From Planctomycetaceae bacterium (GTDB lineage Bacteria > Planctomycetota > Planctomycetia > Pirellulales > Pirellulaceae): a stretch of DNA of 64,000 bases. Under the pieces are notes generated by a model that saw only the letters and a program-made list of their open reading frames with translations, was not told where the DNA came from and made no database searches. The stretch is from contig JAAYDI010000028.1 in assembly GCA_012729315.1 (NCBI GenBank), positions 1 through 64,000 on the forward strand. The letters run 5' to 3'. Shown piece by piece: positions 1 through 9,112 of this stretch (within the stretch, counting starts at the first letter, position 1; each line of letters opens with the position of its first letter). The position numbers were made by a program, and so were the translations under genes.

Positions 1-2015
1 CCGGAGAAAATCGGCTGGGCATCTCCGTTCAAATGCACGGCCACCTGTTCGCCCCGGCGGACAAGGCGGACGTGGTTCCAGGTGCGGGGGGCAATGACCG
101 GGCCGCCGGAAAGCGATTCGTACCGCTCATTGCCATTGAAGAAGAACAGCCGACCGGCCGTGTCGGTTCCCTGGTCGGTGCCGCTGATCCCCAGATGGTC
201 GCCGGGGCACGTCTGGACACCGTCGGGGCCGAACGAAATCAGGTAGCCCGTGACACTGCGGGCGTCGTTGGGCAACCCGTTCCAGAACCAGAACTCGACC
301 GCGTAATCACGTCCTACAGCGAGCTGGGCTTTCATGCGTCCGCCGGCAAACTGCACCGCCCGCGGCAGCTCACCACCGCCGCGCAGGTCGTCGCGGTCAG
401 GACCGTCCAGGTAGAGGGCGTAGCCCGTTTCGTACGTCCCGTGATGGTCGTGTCCGGAGGCATCCCAGGCGCAGGCGCCTTCGATTTCGCCGAGCCGCCA
501 ATAGGCTGCCGGTTGCCGGGCCAGGGTCTGCGCGGCGGCCGGCCCCCGTGACAGGGTGATCTTGCGGCGCGGCCGGCCTGTCACCTCTTCGAACATCTCG
601 AGCAACTGGTTGACCATGATCGTCTCAATATCATGCTGCGTCGCCGTGTGCCGGGCGGGCCACGTGTTGTAGCCCCCCAGCGGACGCAGCTCCGGCGGCG
701 GAATGTAGCCGATCGACCCGTTGGCCAGTTCGATGTTGAACATCATGCTCAGCGGGCACTGCTGCTTGAGCTTCAGGCCGGTGATGGCGTAGACCTCCGC
801 CGGCAGAGCGGCGATCCCCAGATCGCCGATCCGGACGACCTGCAGTTTCCGCTCCGCCTGATGCATCTCTCTCAACAGCACGATCTCCCGCGCATAGACC
901 TCGGGCAACGTCTGCGGATCGCGACCGTTCATGGTGGCCATCATCTCGTCCGCCCAGGCCTGCGCCTCGGCAGCCGGCTGTTCCAGCTGGATGGTCAGTC
1001 GTCGCTCAGCCATCGCCAGCGGGACGGAGTCGTGGAACTCGATCCGCTGGTAAGCCCGCAAGGCCGCCTCCGCCACTGCAGTCGCGTACTGCACGCGGGA
1101 GATCTCCTGGGGCGGGTTTTCGTAGTCCTGCCACTGCTGATCGCCGCTGGTGCCGTGCGACATCATGGCGATGAACGAGTCATCGCCTGTGGCCAGCCGC
1201 TCGGAAATGATCCGCGCGAAGTCGCCGTAGTAGTCGGCCGAAATCGGCTCCGCACCGAAATAGTGCATCGAGTAGTTGGCCAGCAGCGCGATCGGTTTCC
1301 CTTCGGGCGTCTGCACGGCCAGGACGGAGACCTGCGGATCGGACGGACCGCACGGCCCGATGAACTGCGGATTCTGATGCCCCGGATGCATCATCGCCCG
1401 GACGTTCTGCCGTCCGAGCGGATCGTAATCCAGGCAGTCGGGGCGGCGGATGAACACGCGACAGTGGGTCCCGTCCGGGTGTTCCTCAGACGACCAGCCC
1501 ACGCGGGCCGGCCGCAGGTTCGCAGCCGCTTGCCTGATGCATTCGACCAGCTTGCCGGGCAGGAACTCACAGTAAGCAGGATCGGCCTTCGTGCCCAGGG
1601 CGCTGCTGACTGTTCCGCCCGAGTGGGTGTGGGTGGCTGCGATCAGCATCCGATCGGTGGGGATGCCGGTCGCCGTCGCGGCCGCCGCTTTCACGGCCTC
1701 CTGCATCTCATAGGGAATATCGATGGTATCGGCAACCATGATCAGCAGTCGCTGCGTACCGTCGTCCAGCACGAGGCAGCGCGCCAGCAGCCGATCGTGG
1801 ACCTCCGTGGCCGAGCGGCTCAGGAAGCCCCCGCAGACCAGCGCCGGGAACGTCTCCGGAGTAATGTCGACCTGCGCCGTTCCCGCGCGCAGCGACTGGC
1901 GGCCGGTACCCTCGTCCCGTCCGGCAACCGGCCCCGGCACGAGCGCACCGAGGCACGCCAAAGAGGCTGCCGACGTTTGACGAAGGAACGCACGACGGTC
2001 GGTCAACAGGTTCAT
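1..2015 (-). CDS. Neutral/alkaline ceramidase-like exported protein with LamG domain, 3' end outside window
   Basis: The frame is open from an ATG at 2015 to the window edge (671 codons, no stop), so the C-terminus is missing. The ATG follows a GAGGAG Shine-Dalgarno. The N-terminus has a twin-arginine motif (DRRAFLRQ) and a small hydrophobic stretch, suggesting Tat export. Residues about 40-460 resemble the neutral ceramidase superfamily: an early AQVDITP strand, a THTHSGG segment matching a zinc-binding His cluster, and a later SHGTSGDQQ segment. From about residue 500 the sequence (YWRLGE, AWDASGHDHHGTY, VEFWFWNGLP) is typical of a LamG/concanavalin A-like domain. The domain calls are by family resemblance; lipid amidase activity is inferred and the natural substrate is unknown. 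Large open frames on the opposite strand here are shadows. Confidence 0.75.
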   Translation of the reverse strand, partial: MNLLTDRRAFLRQTSAASLACLGALVPGPVAGRDEGTGRQSLRAGTAQVDITPETFPALVCGGFLSRSATEVHDRLLARCLVLDDGTQRLLIMVADTIDIPYEMQEAVKAAAATATGIPTDRMLIAATHTHSGGTVSSALGTKADPAYCEFLPGKLVECIRQAAANLRPARVGWSSEEHPDGTHCRVFIRRPDCLDYDPLGRQNVRAMMHPGHQNPQFIGPCGPSDPQVSVLAVQTPEGKPIALLANYSMHYFGAEPISADYYGDFARIISERLATGDDSFIAMMSHGTSGDQQWQDYENPPQEISRVQYATAVAEAALRAYQRIEFHDSVPLAMAERRLTIQLEQPAAEAQAWADEMMATMNGRDPQTLPEVYAREIVLLREMHQAERKLQVVRIGDLGIAALPAEVYAITGLKLKQQCPLSMMFNIELANGSIGYIPPPELRPLGGYNTWPARHTATQHDIETIMVNQLLEMFEEVTGRPRRKITLSRGPAAAQTLARQPAAYWRLGEIEGACAWDASGHDHHGTYETGYALYLDGPDRDDLRGGGELPRAVQFAGGRMKAQLAVGRDYAVEFWFWNGLPNDARSVTGYLISFGPDGVQTCPGDHLGISGTDQGTDTAGRLFFFNGNERYESLSGGPVIAPRTWNHVRLVRRGEQVAVHLNGDAQPIFS

Positions 2016-2233
2016 GGCGGTGCTCCTCATGCATTTCCCGATTGTTCTCTCCTGCTGGCCGCACAGATCAAGCCAACTGCTGCGGTCCCGTATCTGAGTG
2101 CGGTTGCCGCGTCAATCGTAACATGGTGTCAGCGCGTCGAGTAGACACTGCACACGTTTTATTCCGATCCAGGCTGTAATGTGTTGCCCTGCATCGTCAC
2201 GTCGGCTCGTCCCGCAAGCTCATCAATCAGCGG

Positions 2234-4618
2234 CTACCGCACACCCTGAAGCACGTTGCTCGTCGCCGCGCGCCAGGGATGGGCGTAAGGTCCGATCGCG
2301 TCGAGCGGGATCGGCGCCGCCAGGGTGGCTCCGAGACGTGGATCACCTGCGATGGCCGCGGCGTCCGTCATGACGCGTTCGTCGAAAGCACCGGCGACCG
2401 TGGCATTGAGCGCCGCGCGCTGGATGCCGCCGTCGCGCAGAAACAACTCGCCGCAGCGTACGAACACATTGCGGGTCACCCAGTTGATGTCGGCGTCGTC
2501 GGTCAATCGCGCGAGTTCCGGATAACGCTCAATATACGGCACTGTGCCGGCCTGCGGCAGAAACTTGGCGATGCCTTCCCGCCAGCGGTTCTCTCCCCAG
2601 CGTGAGAAGCTGATCCCCGCAAAGCAATCGACGAACAGGTTGTTGTCGACCACGTTCTCCTTGCCACCGTGGATCTGCACTCCACCAAACAGGACCGCTC
2701 CACAACGCTCGAAAACGTTTCCGTGGACCGTCACCCCCGAAATCATGTCGTCGAGGCGTACACCTGCGGCACCGCAGTGCGTGCCACCCGTGATGTCGCT
2801 CCATCTGTTCCAGCGGATCACCACTCCCCGGTAGAGCGGATTGCCGAACATGTCGATGCCCCCCTGATCGTCGGATTCCTGGACAACGTGCCGGATCACG
2901 TTAAGTTCGATCAGATGGTCGTTCCCTTCGACGCGCATTGCCGAGGAGGGGATTCGTTCGAAGTGATTGTGCGCGATCCGGTTTCCACAGCCGTCGAGGT
3001 GCACGGCCGGCGCATAGGTCCGCTTCAAACGCGCGATGTCCGCCACGAAGCAGTTCTCGATGACGTGGCCGGCCGCGGACAGGGTGGCCCGGTCGCCGCC
3101 CGCCACCCGCGCACCGCCACAGCCGAGCGTGTGCATTGTACAGCCGAACACCGTATGCTGCCGGCCGCCCTGCACGACGACCGCATCGCCGCCGAGCCGC
3201 TGGAGCGTACAGCCGGCGATCACGCAGTGCGCGCCACCGCGCACGTGGATGCCGTCCCCGCGCCCGTCTTCGATCGTGAGCCCGGCGAGGATCACGTGCT
3301 CTGCGTTATCCCATGCCACGAACGGAAGCGCGAAGACGCTGACCGTCGCGGTGGCCTGCGTCCAAGCCTCGCCCTCGGGCGGGAGCCAGTACAGCCTGCC
3401 GCGCTGGCGGTCCAGATACCACTCGCCAACACAGTCCAGTTCGCGCAGCACATTCACAGCCCGATACCGCTGGCCCGTACGGTAGCCATAGTGAGAGTAG
3501 GGCTTGGCAAGCGTGAACACGCGCGCGTCCGCATCGATGCCGGCAACCTGCTGGAACTCCTCGTACCAGTCCCAGAACCAGTAGCCGTAGAGGCGGACGT
3601 CCGGTTCATCGACCCATGTGCCGGGACGCTCCTCGACGTACCTGAACTTCCCGTCGCGGCAGCCCGGGATCGAGCCCCACACGGTGAAGGTGTCGGTGCC
3701 CAAGATTTCCCCGGTCGTCACAAAACCCTCGTCGGGCCAGCGGGCGAGCGTCTGCGGAACGCCGTCGATGAACAGCTCGGGCACGCAGCGCAAGTCGGTG
3801 GCATCGCCGAAATCGCGGACACCCAGTGCCGTGAGATCCGCTTCGCGCACACGGTCGCGCACCGCGGCAGCAAGCCGCTCCTTGATCGATGCGTCGGAGA
3901 CCGGCCGCCAGGAGTCAATCCGCACACCGCCGGTCAAGATAGGTGTCTCACCCGGCGCTGCCTCGTACACAATGGGGGCCGCGGCGGTACCGGAATCTTC
4001 TGCTGTCAGAGTAAACGTCTCGGAGCTCGAATACGTCCCGCCATGGATGATGATCCGCACACCACCCGCCGGAAGCGCGCCGCCGTTGTCAGCGCGCAGT
4101 TTTCGCACGGCGTTGCGCGCGCCAGCAAGCGTGGCCAGCGGCGCCGCCTCACCGCCGCCGGCGGCATCGTCACCGTGCGGCGCAACGTGCAGCACCGCGC
4201 CGGGATCCGGCAGCACGGGCAGTGCTGTGCGGTACTCCACACCGTCTCCGGCGGGCAGCTCCTGCGCCGGACGCTGTGCGCCGGCCATGCGGCGCCGAGC
4301 CTCGTCGCGGTAGCCCTGCGGGGCCGTGGCATCCGCTGCCAGACGATCCCACAATGCCGCGGCTTCCTCAGCTGATCCCGCGGTCTGTGCTGCGCCCAGC
4401 AGTGCCAGTGCGCGGACGTGAGCCGGCGCGGCGGCGTCCTGCGCGACTGCGAGCAACGCCTCGTGGCGCGTCGCGCCGCCGGACGCAGCGCTCTCCAACG
4501 CCGGCCACTCAGGTGCCGGCGGACTCTGCGGCGCATCGGCCGCCAGCCGGTCCGCGATACCACCTGCCACGAACCACAGCACCACGAACGCAACATGTCT
4601 GATCGGATTGATCTGCAT
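2234..4618 (-). CDS. Secreted right-handed parallel beta-helix protein
   Basis: 794 residues starting with a hydrophobic signal peptide (residues 1-27). The start has a purine-rich Shine-Dalgarno (GGGGAGAGG). Residues about 35-115 are alanine-rich and helical, resembling a TPR/HEAT-like segment. Next comes a motif common in pectate-lyase-like proteins (PLATLAGARNAVRKLR) and a GGTYSSSETFTL segment that opens the beta-helix. Short repeated coils rich in N, G, V and I (for example VIENCFVADI, RVEGNDHLIELNVI, VTHGN-like turns) fill residues 400-720. Such proteins in this phylum are usually polysaccharide lyases or glycosidases, but I see no catalytic set that fixes a family. It lies 218 bases upstream of the ceramidase-like gene on the same strand, with no clear evidence of co-transcription. 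Confidence 0.8.
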   Translation of the reverse strand: MQINPIRHVAFVVLWFVAGGIADRLAADAPQSPPAPEWPALESAASGGATRHEALLAVAQDAAAPAHVRALALLGAAQTAGSAEEAAALWDRLAADATAPQGYRDEARRRMAGAQRPAQELPAGDGVEYRTALPVLPDPGAVLHVAPHGDDAAGGGEAAPLATLAGARNAVRKLRADNGGALPAGGVRIIIHGGTYSSSETFTLTAEDSGTAAAPIVYEAAPGETPILTGGVRIDSWRPVSDASIKERLAAAVRDRVREADLTALGVRDFGDATDLRCVPELFIDGVPQTLARWPDEGFVTTGEILGTDTFTVWGSIPGCRDGKFRYVEERPGTWVDEPDVRLYGYWFWDWYEEFQQVAGIDADARVFTLAKPYSHYGYRTGQRYRAVNVLRELDCVGEWYLDRQRGRLYWLPPEGEAWTQATATVSVFALPFVAWDNAEHVILAGLTIEDGRGDGIHVRGGAHCVIAGCTLQRLGGDAVVVQGGRQHTVFGCTMHTLGCGGARVAGGDRATLSAAGHVIENCFVADIARLKRTYAPAVHLDGCGNRIAHNHFERIPSSAMRVEGNDHLIELNVIRHVVQESDDQGGIDMFGNPLYRGVVIRWNRWSDITGGTHCGAAGVRLDDMISGVTVHGNVFERCGAVLFGGVQIHGGKENVVDNNLFVDCFAGISFSRWGENRWREGIAKFLPQAGTVPYIERYPELARLTDDADINWVTRNVFVRCGELFLRDGGIQRAALNATVAGAFDERVMTDAAAIAGDPRLGATLAAPIPLDAIGPYAHPWRAATSNVLQGVR

Positions 4619-4973
4619 GGTGTTTACCTCTCCCCATCTCCCACAGTCACGGTATACTGCTTCGTTCTGCGCCCCGCACCGCGTCAGCCCAGAGCTGGCA
4701 CACTCCGCCCCAGCCTCCCAGCCCCCAGACTAACAGGTGACGAACCGCTCGCACAATAATGCCGGCCCTCAAAAAGAATCACCGGCATCCAGCCGCCTGA
4801 CGTGGCCCGGCCATGTCCCGCATTGATGTCCCGCATGATGCACCAGTTGCTTGCAATGAACCGTCCGTATGCGATACTGCGATACTCACGGGCACACAGA
4901 ATACACTCACCGGCACTCAGTAGAAGCCAGTTGTAGATTATCCCCTCAGCAATATATAAAGGATCAGCCGACT
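4619..4973. other. Divergent intergenic region with short tandem duplications
   Basis: This 355-base spacer separates the minus-strand beta-helix gene from the plus-strand Gfo/Idh gene, so it should hold both promoters. Two direct duplications are visible: ATGTCCCGCAT at 4813 and 4826, and GCGATACT at 4871 and 4879. A frame on the plus strand can be extended upstream of 4974, but it has no ribosome binding site and no family-like sequence. No RNA gene or operator was recognised. Confidence 0.6.
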
Positions 4974-6269
4974 ATGAAGAACTCCTTCAACCGCCGCCAG
5001 TTCGTGGTCCGCGGAACTGCCGCTCTGGCCAGCACCTTCGCCCTGCCCATGTACATTCCCCGCACGGTGTTCGCTCAGGGGGATCGGCCCGGCGCCAACG
5101 AGCGCATCATTGTCGGGGCCATCGGGTGCGGGTTCCGGGCTCGCTTGCTGTTGGATCAGCTCCCTGCCGCCGCTCAACTGGCTGCGGTGGCGGACTGCAA
5201 TATTGACCAGGCGTTCGCGTTCCGCAAGGAACGCCACGGCACATGGGACATCTACGGCGGCCATTATCCGATCGTGGACCGCCAGGACATCGACGCCGTC
5301 CTGATGACAGGCCAGGAGTTTCAGCGGGCATTCCCGTGCATTCAGGCGGTGCAGTCAGGCAAGGACGTCTACGCGGAAAAGCCCTTGACCCTGTATATCC
5401 AGGAAGGCCGCGCGATGGTGGAACACGTGCGGAAGTGTCAGGCGGTGTTCCAGGTCGGCTCGCAGCAGCGGTCGATGGAAATGAACCGGGTCGCTTGTGA
5501 ATTCGTCCGCAACGGCGGGCTCGGCAAGATCACCAAGGTCCTGGCCGTCAACTATCCAGGCAGCGAAGAGACGCCGGAGATTGAAGCCGAAGGCGCCGGA
5601 AGCATCCCTCCGGGCTTCAACTGGGACTTGCATCTGAACCAGAGCGTGTGGCGTCCTTATGTTCCAAACGCCATTGCGGGACGCAACTACTTCGGCGGCG
5701 AGATGACGAACTGGGGCGCTCATGGAGTGGACCAGATCCAGTGGGCACTCGGCAAAGATGACACACTGCCCACGGAATTCAAGCTTGTGAGTCCTGGCAA
5801 GGACGGGCAGGTTGTCGCCACCTACGCCGATGGCACGCAGGTCTCGTTTGAGCTTCCGACGACCGGCCCCATGGGTGGAGCGATCTTCATCGGTGAAAAA
5901 GGCAAGCTGGAGATCAACCGGAACAAGTTCACGTCCAACCCACCCGACATTCGAGAAGAGCTGCTCAAGAAGGTGAACGAGTCGGAGGAGGAGGTGAAAT
6001 GGTCCGATCAGACAGCCCTGTGGCAGGCCCGCTGGCACATGCAGAACTGGCTGGACTGTATCCAGTCCCGCAAACGGCCCAACGCCGACATCGAGATCGG
6101 ACACCGCTCCATCGCCTTCTGTCACCTGGCCAACATTACGCGATACGTCGGCAGAGTCGACGAACCATTGCGGTTCGATCCGAAGTCGGAACGCTTCATC
6201 GACAATGATGAAGCCAACGCCTGGAACGATCGGCCGCGGCGCGCCGGGTACGAACTACCCCCGGTGTGA
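4974..6269 (+). CDS. Tat-exported Gfo/Idh/MocA family oxidoreductase
   Basis: 431 residues. The chosen ATG has an AAAGGA element upstream and begins a twin-arginine signal (NRRQFVVRG followed by AALASTFALP); the upstream in-frame ATG at 4869 would bury it. After cleavage the Rossmann segment begins IIVGAIGCGFRARLL. The conserved EKPLTLYI element (about residue 140) carries the Lys characteristic of the family, and the GGEMTNWGAHGVDQI segment matches the C-terminal sheet domain. Family members interconvert alcohols and ketones on sugars or inositols with a tightly held NAD(P). Export with cofactor in place explains Tat use. The substrate cannot be read from the sequence. Confidence 0.9.
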   Translation: MKNSFNRRQFVVRGTAALASTFALPMYIPRTVFAQGDRPGANERIIVGAIGCGFRARLLLDQLPAAAQLAAVADCNIDQAFAFRKERHGTWDIYGGHYPIVDRQDIDAVLMTGQEFQRAFPCIQAVQSGKDVYAEKPLTLYIQEGRAMVEHVRKCQAVFQVGSQQRSMEMNRVACEFVRNGGLGKITKVLAVNYPGSEETPEIEAEGAGSIPPGFNWDLHLNQSVWRPYVPNAIAGRNYFGGEMTNWGAHGVDQIQWALGKDDTLPTEFKLVSPGKDGQVVATYADGTQVSFELPTTGPMGGAIFIGEKGKLEINRNKFTSNPPDIREELLKKVNESEEEVKWSDQTALWQARWHMQNWLDCIQSRKRPNADIEIGHRSIAFCHLANITRYVGRVDEPLRFDPKSERFIDNDEANAWNDRPRRAGYELPPV

Positions 6270-6409
6270 CCCGGTGCCGACGCGCATCGGTTGAGAGGTA
6301 TGAGAGGTATGCAGGGCGCGACTTGTGCGTCTCCAGCTCCCGATGCTCCTCGACCATGAATCAACCAGATCGACGGAGGTGACATTTCACCGGCTTGCAC
6401 GAGCCCCCA

Positions 6410-6439
6410 GAGCTGGACGCCATGGACGCCGTCCAGCTC
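6410..6439. terminator. Hairpin between convergent genes
   Basis: A perfect 10-bp stem (GAGCTGGACG at 6410-6419, complement at 6430-6439) with a 10-base loop lies between the stops of the Gfo/Idh gene and the convergent FG-GAP gene. A second pairing (CGACGGAG at 6371 with CTCCGTCG at 6437) overlaps it. No T-run follows on either strand, so termination is plausible rather than certain. Confidence 0.45.
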
Positions 6440-6480
6440 CGTCGAATCGCGATCCAGCCTCAGATCGGCGCACATGTCCG

Positions 6481-7830
6481 TCAGTACAGCGTGTAATTCA
6501 GTCCTGTACCTGCCGGTCGATCGCGGCGTGCAGAGCCGACGATCTCGTTCCGGTAGAGGTAGACCTTGTATGTGTCCTGCCCGACGGTCGTGAGCATGAC
6601 GTCCCGCATCCCGCATCCGGTGAGGTCGACGGCGTCAAACAGCATTGGGCGTTCCCCTTCGCCTACCGCGAAGCTGCACACGCGTCGGCCGTAACCGTCA
6701 AAGAGCCCTCGTGGCTCAGCAGAACCGATTTCCTGCAGACCGTCTCCGTTCCAGTCCACCAGCGCGTGATGGCGTGTGTAGTCGGTGTTGATGCGGCCCA
6801 CCTCACGCCCTTTTTCGCTGAACAGGCAGAGCGGCATTGGAGGCGCGGGAAGATGATCGATGTCGACAACCAGTTCCAGGCCGGGAATGTCGTCGCGGAT
6901 CTCGCCCACGTCCACGGATTCGTAGTGGCAACCGGATACGCGCCACACAAGCTGGCCAAGGCCGTCCGTCATGACCAACGCCTCGCCACCGCACATGGTC
7001 ATGACCAGTCGAGTATCTTCGGGCCGTTGAGCCACGCGCACGACTCGCCAGCAGTCAGCATGCCCGCCGTTCTTGTGTCCCTTCTCCACTTCCAGGACCC
7101 AGCGGATGGAACCGTCGGAGTTAAGTGCCGCGTAACCAGCCAGGATTTCATCACGGCCGTCCCCGTCGAGGTCCACCGGAAATGGCTGATGTGAGGTCGG
7201 GTAACCGCCCGGTTCCTGTACGGTCCAGAGCAGACGGCCATCGGCCGCATACGCCCAGATCTTCCCATAACGCGTCTTCACCAGAATCTCCCCAGGCCAG
7301 CCCTGGCCTGACAGGTCGGCGAAGACGATACAGTCACTGGCATACTGCTCGATCGGAAAGACAACCTCGGGCTTGCCCGAGCGTCCGTCGAGGACCACCA
7401 GTTGCCGATCGCCAGCCACAATGACCTCGTTCGTGCCATTGTGATCCAGATCATGGATCTGGCATGCCACGTCATGGTGCAGCTCGCGGCGCCCGATTTG
7501 CGGATCACCCCAGCGCCAGAGAATACTGCCGTCAAGTTTCTGCACCACCACGGACGATGTGTAGTGATCGTCAACCTCGTTGCAGTTCCGTGCAGAGACG
7601 ATCTCAACTTCACCGTCGCCGTCCACGTCGCCGACCACGACCCATTGGCCGCCATACTCGGCATCCACGGTGATGGTCTTCCAGGGGGCAACCAAGGGCA
7701 CGTCGGCGGGAGGAATGCCGCATGCATCGGTTTCAAACCGCTCGTCAGGACCCGTGCCCAGCGCTGCCGCACCGTACAGGATACACCACGCTGCTAACAC
7801 CAGGCCCAGAGTCCTGCGATCAATCGTCAT
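6481..7830 (-). CDS. Secreted FG-GAP/VCBS repeat protein
   Basis: 449 residues. The ATG at 7830 follows a GGAGG motif; a longer in-frame start at 7923 lacks one. A signal peptide occupies residues 4-25 (LGLVLAAWCILYGAAALG). The rest is a row of repeats with calcium-loop cores such as DVDGDGEVEI, DLDHNGTNEV, DLDGDGRDEI and DWNGDGLQEI, spaced about 50-60 residues apart. This predicts a beta-propeller of about six or seven blades like integrin alpha or rhamnogalacturonan lyase propellers. No catalytic residues were recognised; a binding or lyase-associated role is possible. It is convergent with the upstream oxidoreductase and divergent from the rhomboid gene. Confidence 0.8.
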   Translation of the reverse strand: MTIDRRTLGLVLAAWCILYGAAALGTGPDERFETDACGIPPADVPLVAPWKTITVDAEYGGQWVVVGDVDGDGEVEIVSARNCNEVDDHYTSSVVVQKLDGSILWRWGDPQIGRRELHHDVACQIHDLDHNGTNEVIVAGDRQLVVLDGRSGKPEVVFPIEQYASDCIVFADLSGQGWPGEILVKTRYGKIWAYAADGRLLWTVQEPGGYPTSHQPFPVDLDGDGRDEILAGYAALNSDGSIRWVLEVEKGHKNGGHADCWRVVRVAQRPEDTRLVMTMCGGEALVMTDGLGQLVWRVSGCHYESVDVGEIRDDIPGLELVVDIDHLPAPPMPLCLFSEKGREVGRINTDYTRHHALVDWNGDGLQEIGSAEPRGLFDGYGRRVCSFAVGEGERPMLFDAVDLTGCGMRDVMLTTVGQDTYKVYLYRNEIVGSARRDRPAGTGLNYTLY

Positions 7831-8094
7831 GTCCGCAGCCTCCACGAAAACGCCACCACCTGATACCTTCCCAACCCGACTTCCCCGAGGACAATCCGCC
7901 GCGGACTCACTGCCAGCTATCACCCTTCACAGTCTATCCGTTCGAGTGGCACGCGGCCACGCGTCTCCATAGAGAAGGGCAGGGGGGAGGGCGCCGTTGG
8001 CCTCGTTCAGCAGTATGATGTTGTCTGATGATGGTGAATTTGCGGCTGGCCTTTTCCTACGCTACAGACTGCGCCCGACCTGGGAGACTCCGGC

Positions 8095-8910
8095 ATGATT
8101 CCTCTGCGCGACAACATTCCCTCTCGCACGACCCCGCTGGTCAACTACGCCCTGATCGCCGTCTGTACGCTGGTCTTCCTGACGCAACTGACAGACCAGC
8201 GGGGTGGTGGCTCGATCCTGGTGGAGCGTTACGGGATGATCCCGAAACGGGTATTCCATCCCGATCAGGTGCTGGTCCGCGCGGAGCGTGTGGCCTTGGT
8301 TGACAACTTCGGGCGCGTGGTGAAGGTGGTCGAACGTCCCCGCGAACTGGCTCGCACACCATTCACGCCGTGGCTCACGGTGCTCACCTGCATTTTCCTC
8401 CATGGCGGCTGGATGCACTTCCTGGGGAACATGTGGTTCCTGTTCATCTTCGGCGACAACGTGGAGGATCGCATCGGGCATTTCGGCTATCTGCTCTTCT
8501 ATCTGGTCAGCGGCGTGGCGGCGAGCGTCGTCCACTTGATGTCGGATCCCGCGTCGCAGGTCCCGACCATCGGCGCCAGCGGTGCGATTGCCGCCGTGAT
8601 GGGCGCCTACAGTCTGCTCTACCCCCGCGCGCACGTGATTTCCCTGATCCCCCTGTTCTTCTTTGTCGAGGTCATCGTGCTGCCAGCCCCTGTGTTCCTC
8701 GGCATCTGGTTCTTCCTGCAGTTCTTCCAGGGCGTCTGGTCCGTCACCTCGACGCAGACTGCCGGTGTGGCCTGGTGGGCACACATCGGCGGGTTTGCCT
8801 TCGGGTTCCTCATCGCAGGCCTGCTGCGAACCACCGGAAAGACCCGCCCGCCGGTGGAGCAGACCCGCCCCCGCGCCGACCACATGATGGCCTACCGATA
8901 CCAGCGTTAG
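8095..8910 (+). CDS. Rhomboid family intramembrane serine protease
   Basis: 271 residues, multispanning. The N-terminal segment PLVNYALIAVCTLVFLTQL is transmembrane helix 1. The catalytic serine is S162 in IGASGAIAAVMGAY, the GxSG motif of rhomboids, and the catalytic His is H230 in WWAHIGGFAFG. The HGGWMHFLGNMWFLFIFGDNVED segment (positions about 102-124) matches the HxxxxHxxxN region lining the active site. A soluble insertion of about 60 residues lies between helices 1 and 2, as in many planctomycete and actinobacterial rhomboids. It would cut transmembrane substrates within the inner membrane; no partner is encoded nearby. Confidence 0.92.
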   Translation: MIPLRDNIPSRTTPLVNYALIAVCTLVFLTQLTDQRGGGSILVERYGMIPKRVFHPDQVLVRAERVALVDNFGRVVKVVERPRELARTPFTPWLTVLTCIFLHGGWMHFLGNMWFLFIFGDNVEDRIGHFGYLLFYLVSGVAASVVHLMSDPASQVPTIGASGAIAAVMGAYSLLYPRAHVISLIPLFFFVEVIVLPAPVFLGIWFFLQFFQGVWSVTSTQTAGVAWWAHIGGFAFGFLIAGLLRTTGKTRPPVEQTRPRADHMMAYRYQR

Positions 8911-8970
8911 GAGACCCGGGAGGGACATCCCGTGGCTGGTGGCCACTGCAATTGGAATTCCGGTTACAAT

Positions 8971-9010
8971 GCCTGTCAATGAGACTGGGGGCCTGTCAAT
9001 GAGACTGGGG
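8971..9010. repeat. Perfect 20-bp tandem duplication
   Basis: The 20-base unit beginning GCCTGTCAATG occurs at 8971-8990 and again at 8991-9010 with no mismatch, followed by two more matching bases. It lies in the 200-base spacer ahead of the GH-like gene. One of many short direct duplications in the accessory spacers. Confidence 0.95.
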
Positions 9011-9112
9011 GCTACAGCCGGGCGATGTATCGCCGCGATGTCGATTCATCGCCGGGATAACAGGCGTTCCGCAGAGGAGTCGTTCCGCAAAAGGAGTAAG
9101 GAGTATTGTGTG

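Noticed and set aside
633-2144. 503-codon plus-strand open frame at the left edge
   Set aside because: It is antisense to the ceramidase-like/LamG gene, whose frame gives recognisable motifs. The plus-strand product is Arg/His-rich and resembles no family.
2669-4375. 568-codon plus-strand frame over the beta-helix gene
   Set aside because: Shadow frame in GC-rich DNA; composition is Arg/Ala/His-rich and there is no ribosome site.
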